From the NCBI GenBank assembly GCA_946626795.1, contig CAMOUZ010000012.1:1-19438 (forward strand): 19,438 bases of DNA. Reading direction: 5' to 3'. The notes below the pieces were generated by a model. The model saw only the letters and a list, made by a program, of their open reading frames with translations, did not search any database and was not told the DNA's origin. The stretch's first letter is position 1. Each line of letters starts with the position of its first letter. The position numbers and the translations under genes were made by a program. This DNA is from an uncultured Clostridia bacterium (lineage in GTDB: Bacteria > Bacillota > Clostridia > Christensenellales > CAG-1252). This document shows positions 1-6,246 of this stretch, piece after piece.

Positions 1-1
1 G

Positions 2-370
2 CGTGAGAAAGAGGAAGAAAAAGAGCGCAAGCAGAAGGAAAAAGAACCGAAAAAGGTGAAACCCGAGCCGAAGAAGCCCGAGCCGAAGAAACAGGCGGCG
101 CGTCCCGGCATGTTCGTGCCTTCGTCCTTTGTGCCCAAGGGATCGGCCCCCGCGAAAAAGGCGGATGATGAGTTCGATATCTTCCCGACCGTCGCGCCTA
201 CTACCTCCTCGGATGATCTCTTCTCGACGGAGCAGATCTCTTCCGATGAGATAGACATCATACTTCCCGCCTCGGACAGCCACGGCGAAGACGAGCTCGT
301 GATTTCGAGGTCTTCGTCTTTCGGCGAAGAAGAGGATGAGCCGAAGAAGGATGACGAGGATCTGATCTGA
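2..370 (+). CDS. C-terminal part of an unidentified low-complexity charged protein (5' end outside window)
   Basis: The frame is open from the first bases of the window and stops with TGA at 368-370, so about 122 C-terminal residues are visible and the start lies upstream. The first ~35 residues are almost entirely Lys, Glu, Arg, Gln and Pro, including a short PEPKK repeat. The rest is acidic and Ser/Asp-rich, with several D/E clusters and the C-terminus DDEDLI. There is no membrane segment, cysteine motif or recognisable domain in the visible part, and it reads as a disordered tail. An intrinsic terminator follows about 40 bases downstream, so this is the last gene of its transcript. The function is not recognisable. 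It is called coding because of the long open frame, the codon bias matching its neighbours and the terminator placement. Confidence 0.75.
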   Translation, partial: REKEEEKERKQKEKEPKKVKPEPKKPEPKKQAARPGMFVPSSFVPKGSAPAKKADDEFDIFPTVAPTTSSDDLFSTEQISSDEIDIILPASDSHGEDELVISRSSSFGEEEDEPKKDDEDLI

Positions 371-410
371 GTCATTTGGAGGCTTCTCCGAAAAAATGAA
401 AATGAAGAAA

Positions 411-438
411 GAAGATGGCTGTCAGCCATCTTCTTTTT
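411..438 (+). terminator. Intrinsic terminator after the partial charged-protein gene
   Basis: A perfect 10-bp stem (GAAGATGGCT 411-420, AGCCATCTTC 424-433) with a 3-base loop is followed by five T residues (434-438). It lies 41 bases after the stop at 370 and reads on the plus strand. Confidence 0.85.
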
Positions 439-451
439 CCATCTCACGGAT

Positions 452-487
452 AAAAAAGATCCGCAAGGATTATCCCTTGCGGATCTT
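452..487 (-). terminator. Intrinsic terminator of hom, minus strand
   Basis: A 13-bp perfect stem (456-468 with 475-487) and a 6-base loop. The plus-strand A run at 452-457 becomes a T run after the stem on the minus strand. It lies 22 bases beyond the hom stop. With the terminator at 411-438 it forms a back-to-back pair separating convergent transcripts. Confidence 0.88.
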
Positions 488-508
488 GTCTTATACTTCC
501 TTTTGGTT

Positions 509-1780
509 TTATTTTTCCACGCGGATTACGCTGTTGATCTCGGTGACGCAAGGAGCGGCTTCCAGCTCGGATAGCGCTTTGCGGAAGGTGAGCTCCGTGG
601 TCTTCTGTGTGACGAAGGCAAGCGTCGCTTTCCCGTTTGATCCCGCTTTTTGCACCATGCTGTCGATACTGATGCCGGCTTTGCCGAGGATCCCCGTGAT
701 GGCGGAGAGCACGCCCGTCTCATCCTTGACGGTCAGACGGAGGAAATATTCGCTGGCGAAGTCGTTATTGAAATCTTGCGCTTCCTCTTCGAGGATGAAG
801 GGGTAGCGTCTGTGCTCCGCACGCGTGGCGGCGTAAACGATGTCGGAGACGATGGCGCTTCCCGTGGGAAGGTCGCCCGCTCCCTTGCCGTAAAACATAA
901 GCTCGCCGACGTTGTCGCCCACGACGTAAATGCCGTTGAAAGCGCCGCTGACTTTTGCCAAGGGGTGATCGTCGGGAATGAATGCGGGGTAGACGTGCGC
1001 TTCGATCTTGCCGTTCACGTTCTTGCTGATGGCAAGGAGCTTTACGGTGAGACCGAATTCTTTTCCGAATTTGATGTCGTCGATCGTGACTTTGCTGATG
1101 CCTTCGCGGTAGATCGCGGTGTAAGGCACTCTCTTGTTGAAAGCAAGAGAGGAGAGAATGGAGAGCTTGTATGTGCTGTCGAAGCCGTCCACGTCCGCCG
1201 AAGGATTCGCTTCGGCGTATCCGAGCTTCTGCGCCTCTTTCAATGTCTCCGCATAGTCGCTTCCGTGCTCGCTCATATTGGAGAGGATGTAGTTCGTCGT
1301 GCCGTTCACGATGCCTTTGATTTCGAGGATGTCGTTTCCTTGGCAACTTTCGTGAAGAGCGCGAATGATGGGCACGCCACCGCCGCAAGACGCCTCGAAA
1401 TAGATGCCTGCGCCGGTTTCTTTCGCCGCGGCTTCGAGCTCGGGCCAATGCTTGGAGAAGAGCTCTTTATTGGATGTCACGATGCTCTTGCCTGCTTTTA
1501 AGGCAGCGAGGAGGAAGGTGCGCGCGGGTTCGATCCCGCCGAAAAATTCCGCCACAACGGAGATATTGTCGTCATTCACGACATTCGCGATATCGCAAGA
1601 AACTTTCGAGAGGTCGATCCCGAGGGCGACGGCTTTGGACGTGTCTTTCTCCAAGACGTGTCTCACCTCGATTTCCACACCGTAGTCACGTTTGATTTTT
1701 TCTTTTTTGCTCTCCAAGATGCGGTACGTGCCGCTCCCGACGACGCCGAGTCCGAGCAGGGCGATGCCTACTTTTTTCAT
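509..1780 (-). CDS. hom: Homoserine dehydrogenase with C-terminal ACT domain
   Basis: Reduces L-aspartate 4-semialdehyde to L-homoserine with NAD(P)H, a cytosolic step toward threonine and methionine. The 423-residue length is typical of the monofunctional Gram-positive enzyme. Visible features: an N-terminal Rossmann loop GLGVVGSG (10-17), VTSNKEL (101-107) where the catalytic region usually reads VTANK, the family signature around GIVNGTTNYILSNM (156-169), and DVDGFDSTYKLSILS (196-210) with the substrate-binding Asp and Lys. An ACT domain from about residue 343 to the end suggests feedback control by threonine, as in relatives. The ATG at 1780 is preceded by a strong GGAGGA ribosome site. 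The gene lies 11 bases after coaX and is probably co-transcribed with it. No thrB or thrC is visible nearby. Confidence 0.96.
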   Translation of the reverse strand: MKKVGIALLGLGVVGSGTYRILESKKEKIKRDYGVEIEVRHVLEKDTSKAVALGIDLSKVSCDIANVVNDDNISVVAEFFGGIEPARTFLLAALKAGKSIVTSNKELFSKHWPELEAAAKETGAGIYFEASCGGGVPIIRALHESCQGNDILEIKGIVNGTTNYILSNMSEHGSDYAETLKEAQKLGYAEANPSADVDGFDSTYKLSILSSLAFNKRVPYTAIYREGISKVTIDDIKFGKEFGLTVKLLAISKNVNGKIEAHVYPAFIPDDHPLAKVSGAFNGIYVVGDNVGELMFYGKGAGDLPTGSAIVSDIVYAATRAEHRRYPFILEEEAQDFNNDFASEYFLRLTVKDETGVLSAITGILGKAGISIDSMVQKAGSNGKATLAFVTQKTTELTFRKALSELEAAPCVTEINSVIRVEK

Positions 1781-1791
1781 AATGTCCTCCT

Positions 1792-2559
1792 TTATGCGTT
1801 CAGTTCGTATAAGATTTGAAGCCCTTTTAATGTAAGTGCGCGATCGTAATAATCGATAAATTCGGTATTTTCCGATAAAATGACGCTGGTCATACCGCCC
1901 GTTGCGATGACTTTCGTTTTCTCGCCGAGCTCCCGTTTGATCTCCTTGATGATGTTCTCCACCAGCCCGCGATAGCCGTAAATGATGCCGGATTGCATGT
2001 TCGTTATGGTGTTCTTTCCAATGGGCGAAGAGGGAAGAGAGAGCTCCACGAGGGGGAGCTGTGAGGCGTGGGAGACCAGCGCGTCGAGGCTCGTCTTCAT
2101 CCCGGGCGCGATGGCGCCGCCGAGAAAGACGCCGTCTTCGGAGATGGCGTTAAACGTGGTCGCCGTGCCCATGTCCACGACGATACAAGGTCCGCCGTAA
2201 AGAGCGAACGCGGCTGCGGAGGAAGCGATTCTATCCGCGCCGAGCGCTTTGGGAATGGCATAATCGATGGTGATCCCCGTCTTGACGAGAGAGGAGACCA
2301 TCAAAGGCTTGATATGCATGTAATAGGTGCAGGCGTGCTCCAAAGTGTAGTTCAATGTCGGAACGACGGAGCTTATGATGATGCCGTCCACGTCGCTGAA
2401 AGAATATCCGTGCGCGGTAAAGATGTCACGAAAGGCGATGCCGAATTCATCGGCGGTGCGGATGATCGTGGCGGAGATACGCCAGCTGGATTTCATCTCT
2501 TTCCCGTCGAAGAGGGCGAGCTTGATATTCGTATTTCCAACGTCCATTGCGAGTAACAT
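1792..2559 (-). CDS. coaX: Type III pantothenate kinase
   Basis: Phosphorylates pantothenate with ATP, the first step of coenzyme A synthesis in the cytosol. The 255-residue length is standard for CoaX. Motifs of the ASKHA fold are intact: phosphate-1 loop DVGNTNIK (6-13), GADRI (107-111), phosphate-2 DMGTATTF (129-136), GGAIAPG (147-153) and the late adenosine motif ATGG. The start giving MLLAMDVGNTN matches the usual family N-terminus (MLLAIDVGNTN), so the first ATG at 2559 is preferred over the second Met at codon 5. No Shine-Dalgarno sequence precedes it. Instead a consensus promoter ends six bases upstream, implying a leaderless message. hom follows after 11 bases. Confidence 0.95.
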   Translation of the reverse strand: MLLAMDVGNTNIKLALFDGKEMKSSWRISATIIRTADEFGIAFRDIFTAHGYSFSDVDGIIISSVVPTLNYTLEHACTYYMHIKPLMVSSLVKTGITIDYAIPKALGADRIASSAAAFALYGGPCIVVDMGTATTFNAISEDGVFLGGAIAPGMKTSLDALVSHASQLPLVELSLPSSPIGKNTITNMQSGIIYGYRGLVENIIKEIKRELGEKTKVIATGGMTSVILSENTEFIDYYDRALTLKGLQILYELNA

Positions 2560-2594
2560 ATATTGATTATATCAATATTTCTCGCTTTTTTCAA
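2560..2594 (-). promoter_or_regulatory. Sigma-A promoter of coaX-hom, placed for a leaderless transcript
   Basis: On the minus strand, TTGAAA (2594-2589), a 17-base spacer and a perfect TATAAT (2571-2566), then six bases (CAATAT), then the coaX ATG at 2559. The expected transcription start coincides with the A of the ATG. The -10 sits inside a perfect inverted repeat, ATTGAT-ATA-ATCAAT, which could also serve as an operator. Confidence 0.8.
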
Positions 2595-2628
2595 GTGTTT
2601 TATGGGGGAAGCCGCGGCGCACGCTCTT

Positions 2629-3105
2629 TTATGTGAAATTCAGGGTCAAAACGCAGTAAATAATGCTCCAAATATAGATTTTAATCATCACGACGGGGAG
2701 CCTTATAAGCGCGGCGTTTTCGTTTTTCGCGGCGAAGGAGCGCAGGTTGAAGAAGGATAAAAGGAGACACATCGTCGCGAGGAAGAAGGAGGTGATCTCA
2801 TAGGTGAGCTCAAAAAAGAAGGCGAGGAAGACGAGTTCGGACGCGCCTTCGAGGACGGTCAAAAGTATCCCTTTCGGAAGGTCTTCTTTTCTCTCTCCGT
2901 AGAGCGCGAGGGAGAGCGCCGAAAAGAGATAGATCCCCTCGCCGAGCAGGCTGAAAAAGAAGGGGCTTTTAGGGACAAAGTAAGGGAGGACAAGGGACGC
3001 CACCCATTCTCCGTTCGCCCGTACGAGCAGGGCGGAAAGAACGGCGAAAATCAGCTCCAAGAAAAGTCCGATCGCGAGCACGATGGTTCGTTTGTACCAT
3101 TTCAT
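2629..3105 (-). CDS. Small five-helix membrane protein, TspO/MBR-like
   Basis: 158 residues with five hydrophobic segments at about 7-28, 52-69, 79-100, 103-122 and 133-156. That length and helix count match the TspO/MBR (peripheral benzodiazepine receptor-like) family. Also suggestive are Trp34, Pro41 and PYFVP (41-45) after helix 1, where TspO carries its W..L..P.W.PP loop, and the ending P-x(9)-W-x(8)-LN (137-156) resembling the TspO last helix. TspO proteins bind tetrapyrroles or sterols, but most ligand residues cannot be confirmed here, so function is inferred weakly. The ATG at 3105 has only a poor ribosome site. The gene lies 69 bases upstream of coaX, on the same strand but separated by the coaX promoter. 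It could instead be an unrelated small membrane protein. Confidence 0.72.
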   Translation of the reverse strand: MKWYKRTIVLAIGLFLELIFAVLSALLVRANGEWVASLVLPYFVPKSPFFFSLLGEGIYLFSALSLALYGERKEDLPKGILLTVLEGASELVFLAFFFELTYEITSFFLATMCLLLSFFNLRSFAAKNENAALIRLPVVMIKIYIWSIIYCVLTLNFT

Positions 3106-3182
3106 AGAGTATCTTATGTCGCTCGCCGTTCCCCTTATGCGCCTTTCCGAAAGGGAAGTGAGATTTGCGCAAAATATCTTTC

Positions 3183-3217
3183 TTTACATTATTTTGTCGA
3201 TATAGTATAATACAGAT
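3183..3217 (+). promoter_or_regulatory. Sigma-A promoter of maf, placed for a leaderless transcript
   Basis: TTTACA (3183-3188), a 17-base spacer and a perfect TATAAT (3206-3211), then six bases (ACAGAT), then the maf ATG at 3218. There is no room for a Shine-Dalgarno sequence between the predicted start and the ATG. Confidence 0.82.
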
Positions 3218-3775
3218 ATGACGAGAGTGTTGTTGTGCTCGGCGTCTCCGCGCAGGAAAGAGTTGCTCGCGGAGATCCTGCCGGATTTCGAGGTGTGCAA
3301 GACGGATACGGAAGAGAAATCCCGTTATCTCCGCCCGCATCTTCGGGTGATGGATCTTGCCCTCGGTAAGCAGGATGGAATAGAGCCTTCGGAGGATACT
3401 GTCGTCATCAGCTCGGACACTCTTGTCTATCGTCGCGGGAAGTATTACGGGAAGCCTCTTACGGAGGGGAAAGCCTCGGAGATGCTACGAGAGCTCTCCG
3501 GCGTCAAGCATAGTGTTTATACGGGCGTCGCCGTTAGATGGGGGAAGAAAGAGCGCGTCTTTTATGACAAGGCGGACGTCGTCTTCAAGAAGCTCACGGA
3601 AGAGGATATTCGGCGTTATGTCAAGGGGTATTCTCCCTTGGATAAGGCGGGTGCGTACGGCGTGCAGGACGGCGTCGTGGTGGCAAGATATGAGGGCAGT
3701 TTCAGCTGTATAATGGGGCTGCCCGTGGAAAAGCTTCGGCAGGTACTGTCGGAAATGGGAGTGGAAAATGTATAG
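3218..3775 (+). CDS. maf: Maf family nucleoside triphosphate pyrophosphatase
   Basis: Hydrolyses non-canonical or pyrimidine nucleoside triphosphates (dTTP/UTP-type in the best-studied relatives) to monophosphate and pyrophosphate, acting in the cytosol. At 185 residues it has normal Maf length. It starts with CSASPRRKELL (7-17), the phosphate-binding motif. ISSDTLV (64-70) holds the catalytic Asp67 and GKPLT (78-82) follows. YSPLDKAGAYGVQDG (138-152) and FSCIMGLPVEKL complete the family pattern. The ATG at 3218 is chosen because MTRVLLCSASPRR is the family N-terminus, and a TATAAT box lies six bases upstream. The stop overlaps the next gene by eight bases (ATGTATAG), so the two are likely translationally coupled. 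In Bacilli, maf also sits near mreB, which supports this pairing. Confidence 0.94.
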   Translation: MTRVLLCSASPRRKELLAEILPDFEVCKTDTEEKSRYLRPHLRVMDLALGKQDGIEPSEDTVVISSDTLVYRRGKYYGKPLTEGKASEMLRELSGVKHSVYTGVAVRWGKKERVFYDKADVVFKKLTEEDIRRYVKGYSPLDKAGAYGVQDGVVVARYEGSFSCIMGLPVEKLRQVLSEMGVENV

Positions 3776-4763
3776 TAGCGAACTTGTTTTGGATATGGGA
3801 TATGCCTTTACGGTGATCGCGGCGCGCGGAAAGGGCGTTGTGCTTAAAGAGCCCTCCATTGTCGTCGTCACGAAACAGAAAGGGAAGCTCAAACTTTTGG
3901 CGTCCGGCGCCGAGGCAAAACGCTATATGAAGAGTCGCGATCGTCTGCATAGCGCTTCTTTGATCCATCCCATCAAGGAGGGCGTCATCGAGAATGCCGA
4001 AGCGGCGGTGCTTATGCTGAAAGATTTTATAAAGAAAGCGTTACCGCGCCGCAGTTTTCTTTCGCCCAAACTGGAAGTCATCGCTTTGATCTCTTGCGGG
4101 ACCTCCGTCGTGGAAAGGAAGAATTTCGAGAACGTGCTTGCAAGCGCCGGCTTAAAAAGCCCCATTCTTATGGAGACGCCCATCGCGATCAGCGCCTTGC
4201 TGTCCAGCGATTATAACCTCATCGTGAATAGCGGCGCTTCCGTCTCCGACGTTGCGATCGTCGGTCCGACGGGCATCATTACGGGCTGTTCGGTTACGGT
4301 CTGCGCGAATGCCATCGATCGTAAGATTTGCTCCTATCTCGCGGATAATTATCGTCTTGGCATCTCCCCGACGAGAGCGGAAGAGCTTCGCATCAAGATC
4401 GGCTCTTTCTATGATAATCAGCTCATCGACGCGCAGGTCTCGGGCAGAAATCTCGTGGATAATACGCCGCATCAGACCGAGATCACGGCGAATGAGATTT
4501 TCCCGATGATGTGCGACGTCGCCTTAAACCTCGCAGACGTCATCGAGAGCGTCTCGATGATGTGTCCCGAGAAGCTCATCGAGGACGTGTATCACGCAGG
4601 CATCACTCTGACGGGCGGCTTTGCGAATAGCTACGGGCTCGCGGATTTCCTGTACGGACGGCTACGGATCCCCGTCAATGTCCCGAAATCGCCGGAGGAT
4701 ACGCCCGCTTTGGGAGCGCTCGCTTTCTTTGATGATCGCGATAAAATGTATAAAATGCTTTGA
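3768..4763 (+). CDS. Divergent MreB/actin-like protein with degenerate nucleotide-binding motifs
   Basis: 331 residues, the length of MreB, co-linear with it along most of the sequence. GKGVVLKEPSIVVV (21-34) matches MreB GKGIVLNEPSVVA, HPIKEGVI (67-74) matches RPMKDGVI, METPIA (135-140) corresponds to the IEEPMAAA region, GRNLVDNTPHQTEIT (226-240) to GRDLVTGLPKT, and LTGGFANSYGLADFL (281-295) to the adenosine motif. MreB filaments guide side-wall peptidoglycan synthesis at the membrane. The phosphate loops are altered: phosphate-1 is LDMGYAFT rather than DLGTANT, and phosphate-2 is NSGASVSD (154-161) rather than DIGGGTTE. ATP hydrolysis may therefore be impaired. It is coupled to maf by an eight-base overlap. 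No mreC or mreD follows, which suggests a paralogue rather than the main MreB. Confidence 0.85.
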   Translation: MYSSELVLDMGYAFTVIAARGKGVVLKEPSIVVVTKQKGKLKLLASGAEAKRYMKSRDRLHSASLIHPIKEGVIENAEAAVLMLKDFIKKALPRRSFLSPKLEVIALISCGTSVVERKNFENVLASAGLKSPILMETPIAISALLSSDYNLIVNSGASVSDVAIVGPTGIITGCSVTVCANAIDRKICSYLADNYRLGISPTRAEELRIKIGSFYDNQLIDAQVSGRNLVDNTPHQTEITANEIFPMMCDVALNLADVIESVSMMCPEKLIEDVYHAGITLTGGFANSYGLADFLYGRLRIPVNVPKSPEDTPALGALAFFDDRDKMYKML

Positions 4764-4772
4764 TTTTTGCGC

Positions 4773-4791
4773 GCGCGAAAATATTTCGCGC
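4773..4791 (+). other. GC-rich hairpin after the MreB-like gene
   Basis: An 8-bp perfect stem (GCGCGAAA 4773-4780, TTTCGCGC 4784-4791) with a 3-base loop, ten bases after the stop. A clean T run does not follow immediately (only TTTT at 4801-4804), so it may be a weak terminator or mRNA 3'-end stabiliser. Confidence 0.4.
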
Positions 4792-4807
4792 ATATGCGCA
4801 TTTTCAT

Positions 4808-4837
4808 TTGACAGCGTAAAGAGAAAAATGATACGAT
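4808..4837 (+). promoter_or_regulatory. Promoter of the rplU-prp-rpmA operon
   Basis: A perfect TTGACA (4808-4813), an 18-base spacer and TACGAT (4832-4837) as -10. The predicted start near 4844 gives a leader of about 75 bases before rplU. Confidence 0.7.
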
Positions 4838-4843
4838 AATGTC

Positions 4844-4917
4844 TGAGCCGCATGATACGGGTTCAAAGTAGCTTTTTGCTCACCCCATTCAGCGAGACTG
4901 GTAAGAGGAGGTAGTAT
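4844..4917 (+). promoter_or_regulatory. Probable L21 ribosomal-protein leader
   Basis: The 5' untranslated region of rplU contains TGATACGGGTTCAAA (4853-4867), then AGCTTTTTGCTCACCCC, which I recall as resembling the conserved core of the Firmicutes L21 leader family. A small AGC-T5-GCT hairpin (about 4870-4880) is visible. Such leaders are thought to bind a ribosomal protein and autoregulate the operon. A strong GAGGAGG ribosome site (about 4905-4912) ends it. The assignment rests on remembered motif similarity and position; a covariance-model search would be decisive. Confidence 0.5.
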
Positions 4918-5226
4918 ATGTACGCTATTATCGCGACAGGCGGAAAACAGTATAAGGTGGAAAGCGGCATGAAGCTCGAAGTCGAGAAGCTCGAAGCGAA
5001 TGTCGGTGACATCGTGAAGTTTGATGTGCTCATGGTCAGCGACGAAGAGGGCATTTCCGCAGGAAATCCCACCGTTGCGGGCGCTTATGCCGAAGCAGAA
5101 GTGTTGGCGCAGGGTAAGGGCAAGAAGATCATCGTCTTTAAGTACAAGGCGAAGAAAAATGAGCGCACGCGTCAAGGTCATAGGCAGCCGTTTACGCAAA
5201 TACTCATCAAGTCCATTGTTAAATAA
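4918..5226 (+). CDS. rplU: 50S ribosomal protein L21
   Basis: A 102-residue component of the large ribosomal subunit that contacts 23S rRNA. It starts with YAIIATGGKQYKVE, the family N-terminus, and continues with a typical LEVEKLEANVGD strand region and IVFKYKAKKNERTRQGHRQ, the basic rRNA-binding signature near the C-terminus. The ATG at 4918 follows a strong GAGGAGG ribosome site. It is the first gene of the conserved rplU-prp-rpmA cluster, and its TAA shares one base with the prp ATG (TAATG), so translation is likely coupled. Confidence 0.98.
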   Translation: MYAIIATGGKQYKVESGMKLEVEKLEANVGDIVKFDVLMVSDEEGISAGNPTVAGAYAEAEVLAQGKGKKIIVFKYKAKKNERTRQGHRQPFTQILIKSIVK

Positions 5227-5555
5227 TGACCGAGGTGGTATTTCATAAACGAGGCGAAGATTTCGTCCGAATAGAGTCCCGTGGTCATACGGGGTATGCG
5301 GACAGCGGTGCGGACATCGTCTGCGCAGGGCTGTCGGCGCTGATACAGGGCGCGCTCCTCGGCGTTTTAAAAGTCGTGGGAGTCAAGGCGCGGTATCGTG
5401 TGGATGAGGAGAGCGGTGAGCTCGAAATCGTCCTGCCCGAAGATATGACGGACGCCGAAAGGCATGACTGCGGTGTGATCCTCAATACGCTGTATCTCAG
5501 CGTGAAGGATATGGAAGAAGGCTATTCGGGGTACATTAATGTGGAGGTAAAGTGA
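5226..5555 (+). CDS. prp: Ribosomal-processing cysteine protease Prp (YsxB)
   Basis: A 109-residue cysteine protease that removes the N-terminal extension of ribosomal protein L27 in Firmicutes and relatives. The catalytic His21 lies in RGHTGYA (19-25) and the catalytic Cys33 in DIVCAGLSAL (30-39), both intact and spaced as in the family. It sits between rplU and rpmA, its universal location. The start shares one base with the rplU stop, and its own TGA is followed after one base by the rpmA ATG. The substrate, with a cleavable extension, is the very next gene. Confidence 0.95.
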   Translation: MTEVVFHKRGEDFVRIESRGHTGYADSGADIVCAGLSALIQGALLGVLKVVGVKARYRVDEESGELEIVLPEDMTDAERHDCGVILNTLYLSVKDMEEGYSGYINVEVK

Positions 5556-5556
5556 T

Positions 5557-5838
5557 ATGTTTATTAGATTGCAACTTTTCGCTCACAAGAAGGGCGTAGG
5601 CAGCTCGAGGAACGGAAGAGACAGCGCGGCGCAGCGTCTTGGCACGAAGCGCGCAGACGGTCAGTTCGTCCCCGCGGGCAATATTCTCGTTAGGCAGAGA
5701 GGCACGAAGATCCATCCCGGCGTCAATGTAGGTCGCGGCAAGGATGATACGCTCTTTGCTTTGAAAGACGGTGTCGTCCGTTTCGAGAGAGTGGGCAAGG
5801 ATAAGAAACAGGTCAGCATCTACGAGATCGCGGAATAA
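5557..5838 (+). CDS. rpmA: 50S ribosomal protein L27 with Prp-cleavable N-terminal extension
   Basis: 93 residues. L27 reaches toward the peptidyl-transferase centre with its N-terminus. The sequence begins MFIRLQLFAHKKGVGSS. The first nine residues correspond to the Firmicutes extension (classically ending LQFFA before SKKG), and removal by Prp after FA would expose HKKGVGSS as the mature end. The core continues GRDSAAQRLGTKR, then VRQRGTKIHPGVNVGRGKDDTLFAL, as in all L27 proteins. GGAGG at 5543-5547, inside the end of prp, provides the ribosome site. A strong terminator 40 bases beyond the stop ends the operon. Confidence 0.98.
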   Translation: MFIRLQLFAHKKGVGSSRNGRDSAAQRLGTKRADGQFVPAGNILVRQRGTKIHPGVNVGRGKDDTLFALKDGVVRFERVGKDKKQVSIYEIAE

Positions 5839-5877
5839 GGCGCTCGCAGTAAGGCTCGTTTCCTTATAAAGATCAAG

Positions 5878-5908
5878 AAAACCGCACTTCGTTAGGAGTG
5901 CGGTTTTT
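5878..5908 (+). terminator. Intrinsic terminator of the rplU-prp-rpmA operon
   Basis: A perfect stem of ACCGCACT (5881-5888) with AGTGCGGT (5897-5904), extended by an upstream A run, an 8-base loop and T5 (5904-5908). Confidence 0.92.
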
Positions 5909-6017
5909 GTATGAGAACTAAATCTGAAAACAGATTTTGAGAGTAAAGATAAAACCTCTTTGAAATGAATAAAAGAAAATACATTATTATAAGCACCGAC
6001 GGTAATATTCCCCGTGC

Positions 6018-6091
6018 CTCCCTATTCGATTCCCGTTTTAAATAAAAAAGCACTCATTTCTGAGTGCTTTATGGAGCGGGAGACGGGAATC
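6018..6091 (-). repeat. Direct repeat copy A: tRNA-Gly 3' fragment plus terminator
   Basis: This segment and copy B (6171-6246), about 153-155 bases apart, share CTCCCTATTCGATTCCC, the same terminator hairpin and the last 20 or so bases of the tRNA-Gly gene including CCA. They are roughly 90 percent identical by eye. In copy A the tRNA similarity stops in the T arm, so only a 3' remnant exists. The remnant terminator (stem 6047-6055 with 6062-6070, A run 6044-6049) remains intact on the minus strand. Confidence 0.8.
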
Positions 6092-6170
6092 CCCGCTTGT
6101 TGCGGGCCTACCCGCTGAAAAGGCATCAAAGCCTTTTCCCTTTGCCTGGCAAAGCGCTCGTTCCTCGCGG

Positions 6171-6246
6171 CTCCCTATTCGATTCCCTTTCGAAATGAAA
6201 AAAAGCACTCATTTCTGAGTGCTTTCTGGAGCGGGAGACGGGAATC
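6171..6246 (-). repeat. Direct repeat copy B, overlapping the intact tRNA-Gly 3' end
   Basis: The second copy of the repeat at 6018-6091. It runs from CTCCCTATTCGATTCCC (6171-6187) through the functional tRNA terminator into the 3' end of tRNA-Gly. Here the similarity continues into a complete tRNA rather than breaking off. Confidence 0.8.
6198..6225 (-). terminator. Intrinsic terminator of tRNA-Gly
   Basis: A stem of 9 or more bp (6202-6210 with 6217-6225), followed on the minus strand by a T run (plus-strand A run at 6198-6204). It begins only one base after the encoded CCA of the tRNA, so little trailer needs trimming. Confidence 0.88.

Larger units (their letters stand above)
5909..6226. 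other. Gene-free spacer with hairpins and duplicated tRNA/terminator remnants
   Basis: No credible protein gene is seen in these ~320 bases. They hold a hairpin AAATCTG-AAAA-CAGATTT (5920-5937), an imperfect GCACCG/CCCGTGC pairing around 5993-6017, a first copy of the tRNA-Gly 3' end with its terminator (6018-6091), and a stretch with three short hairpins: CCCGC/GCGGG near 6092-6106, AAAAGGC/GCCTTTT near 6118-6137, and TTTGCC/GGCAAA near 6141-6153. The second repeat copy then leads into the intact tRNA. Confidence 0.7.

Noticed and set aside
650..1501. 283-codon plus-strand frame antisense to hom
   Set aside because: Its composition is that of a shadow of the conserved hom gene, and it has no ribosome site or domain.
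5881..6225. CRISPR-like array suggested by repeated hairpins
   Set aside because: There are only two copies, which contain tRNA and terminator sequence, with no regular spacers and no cas genes.
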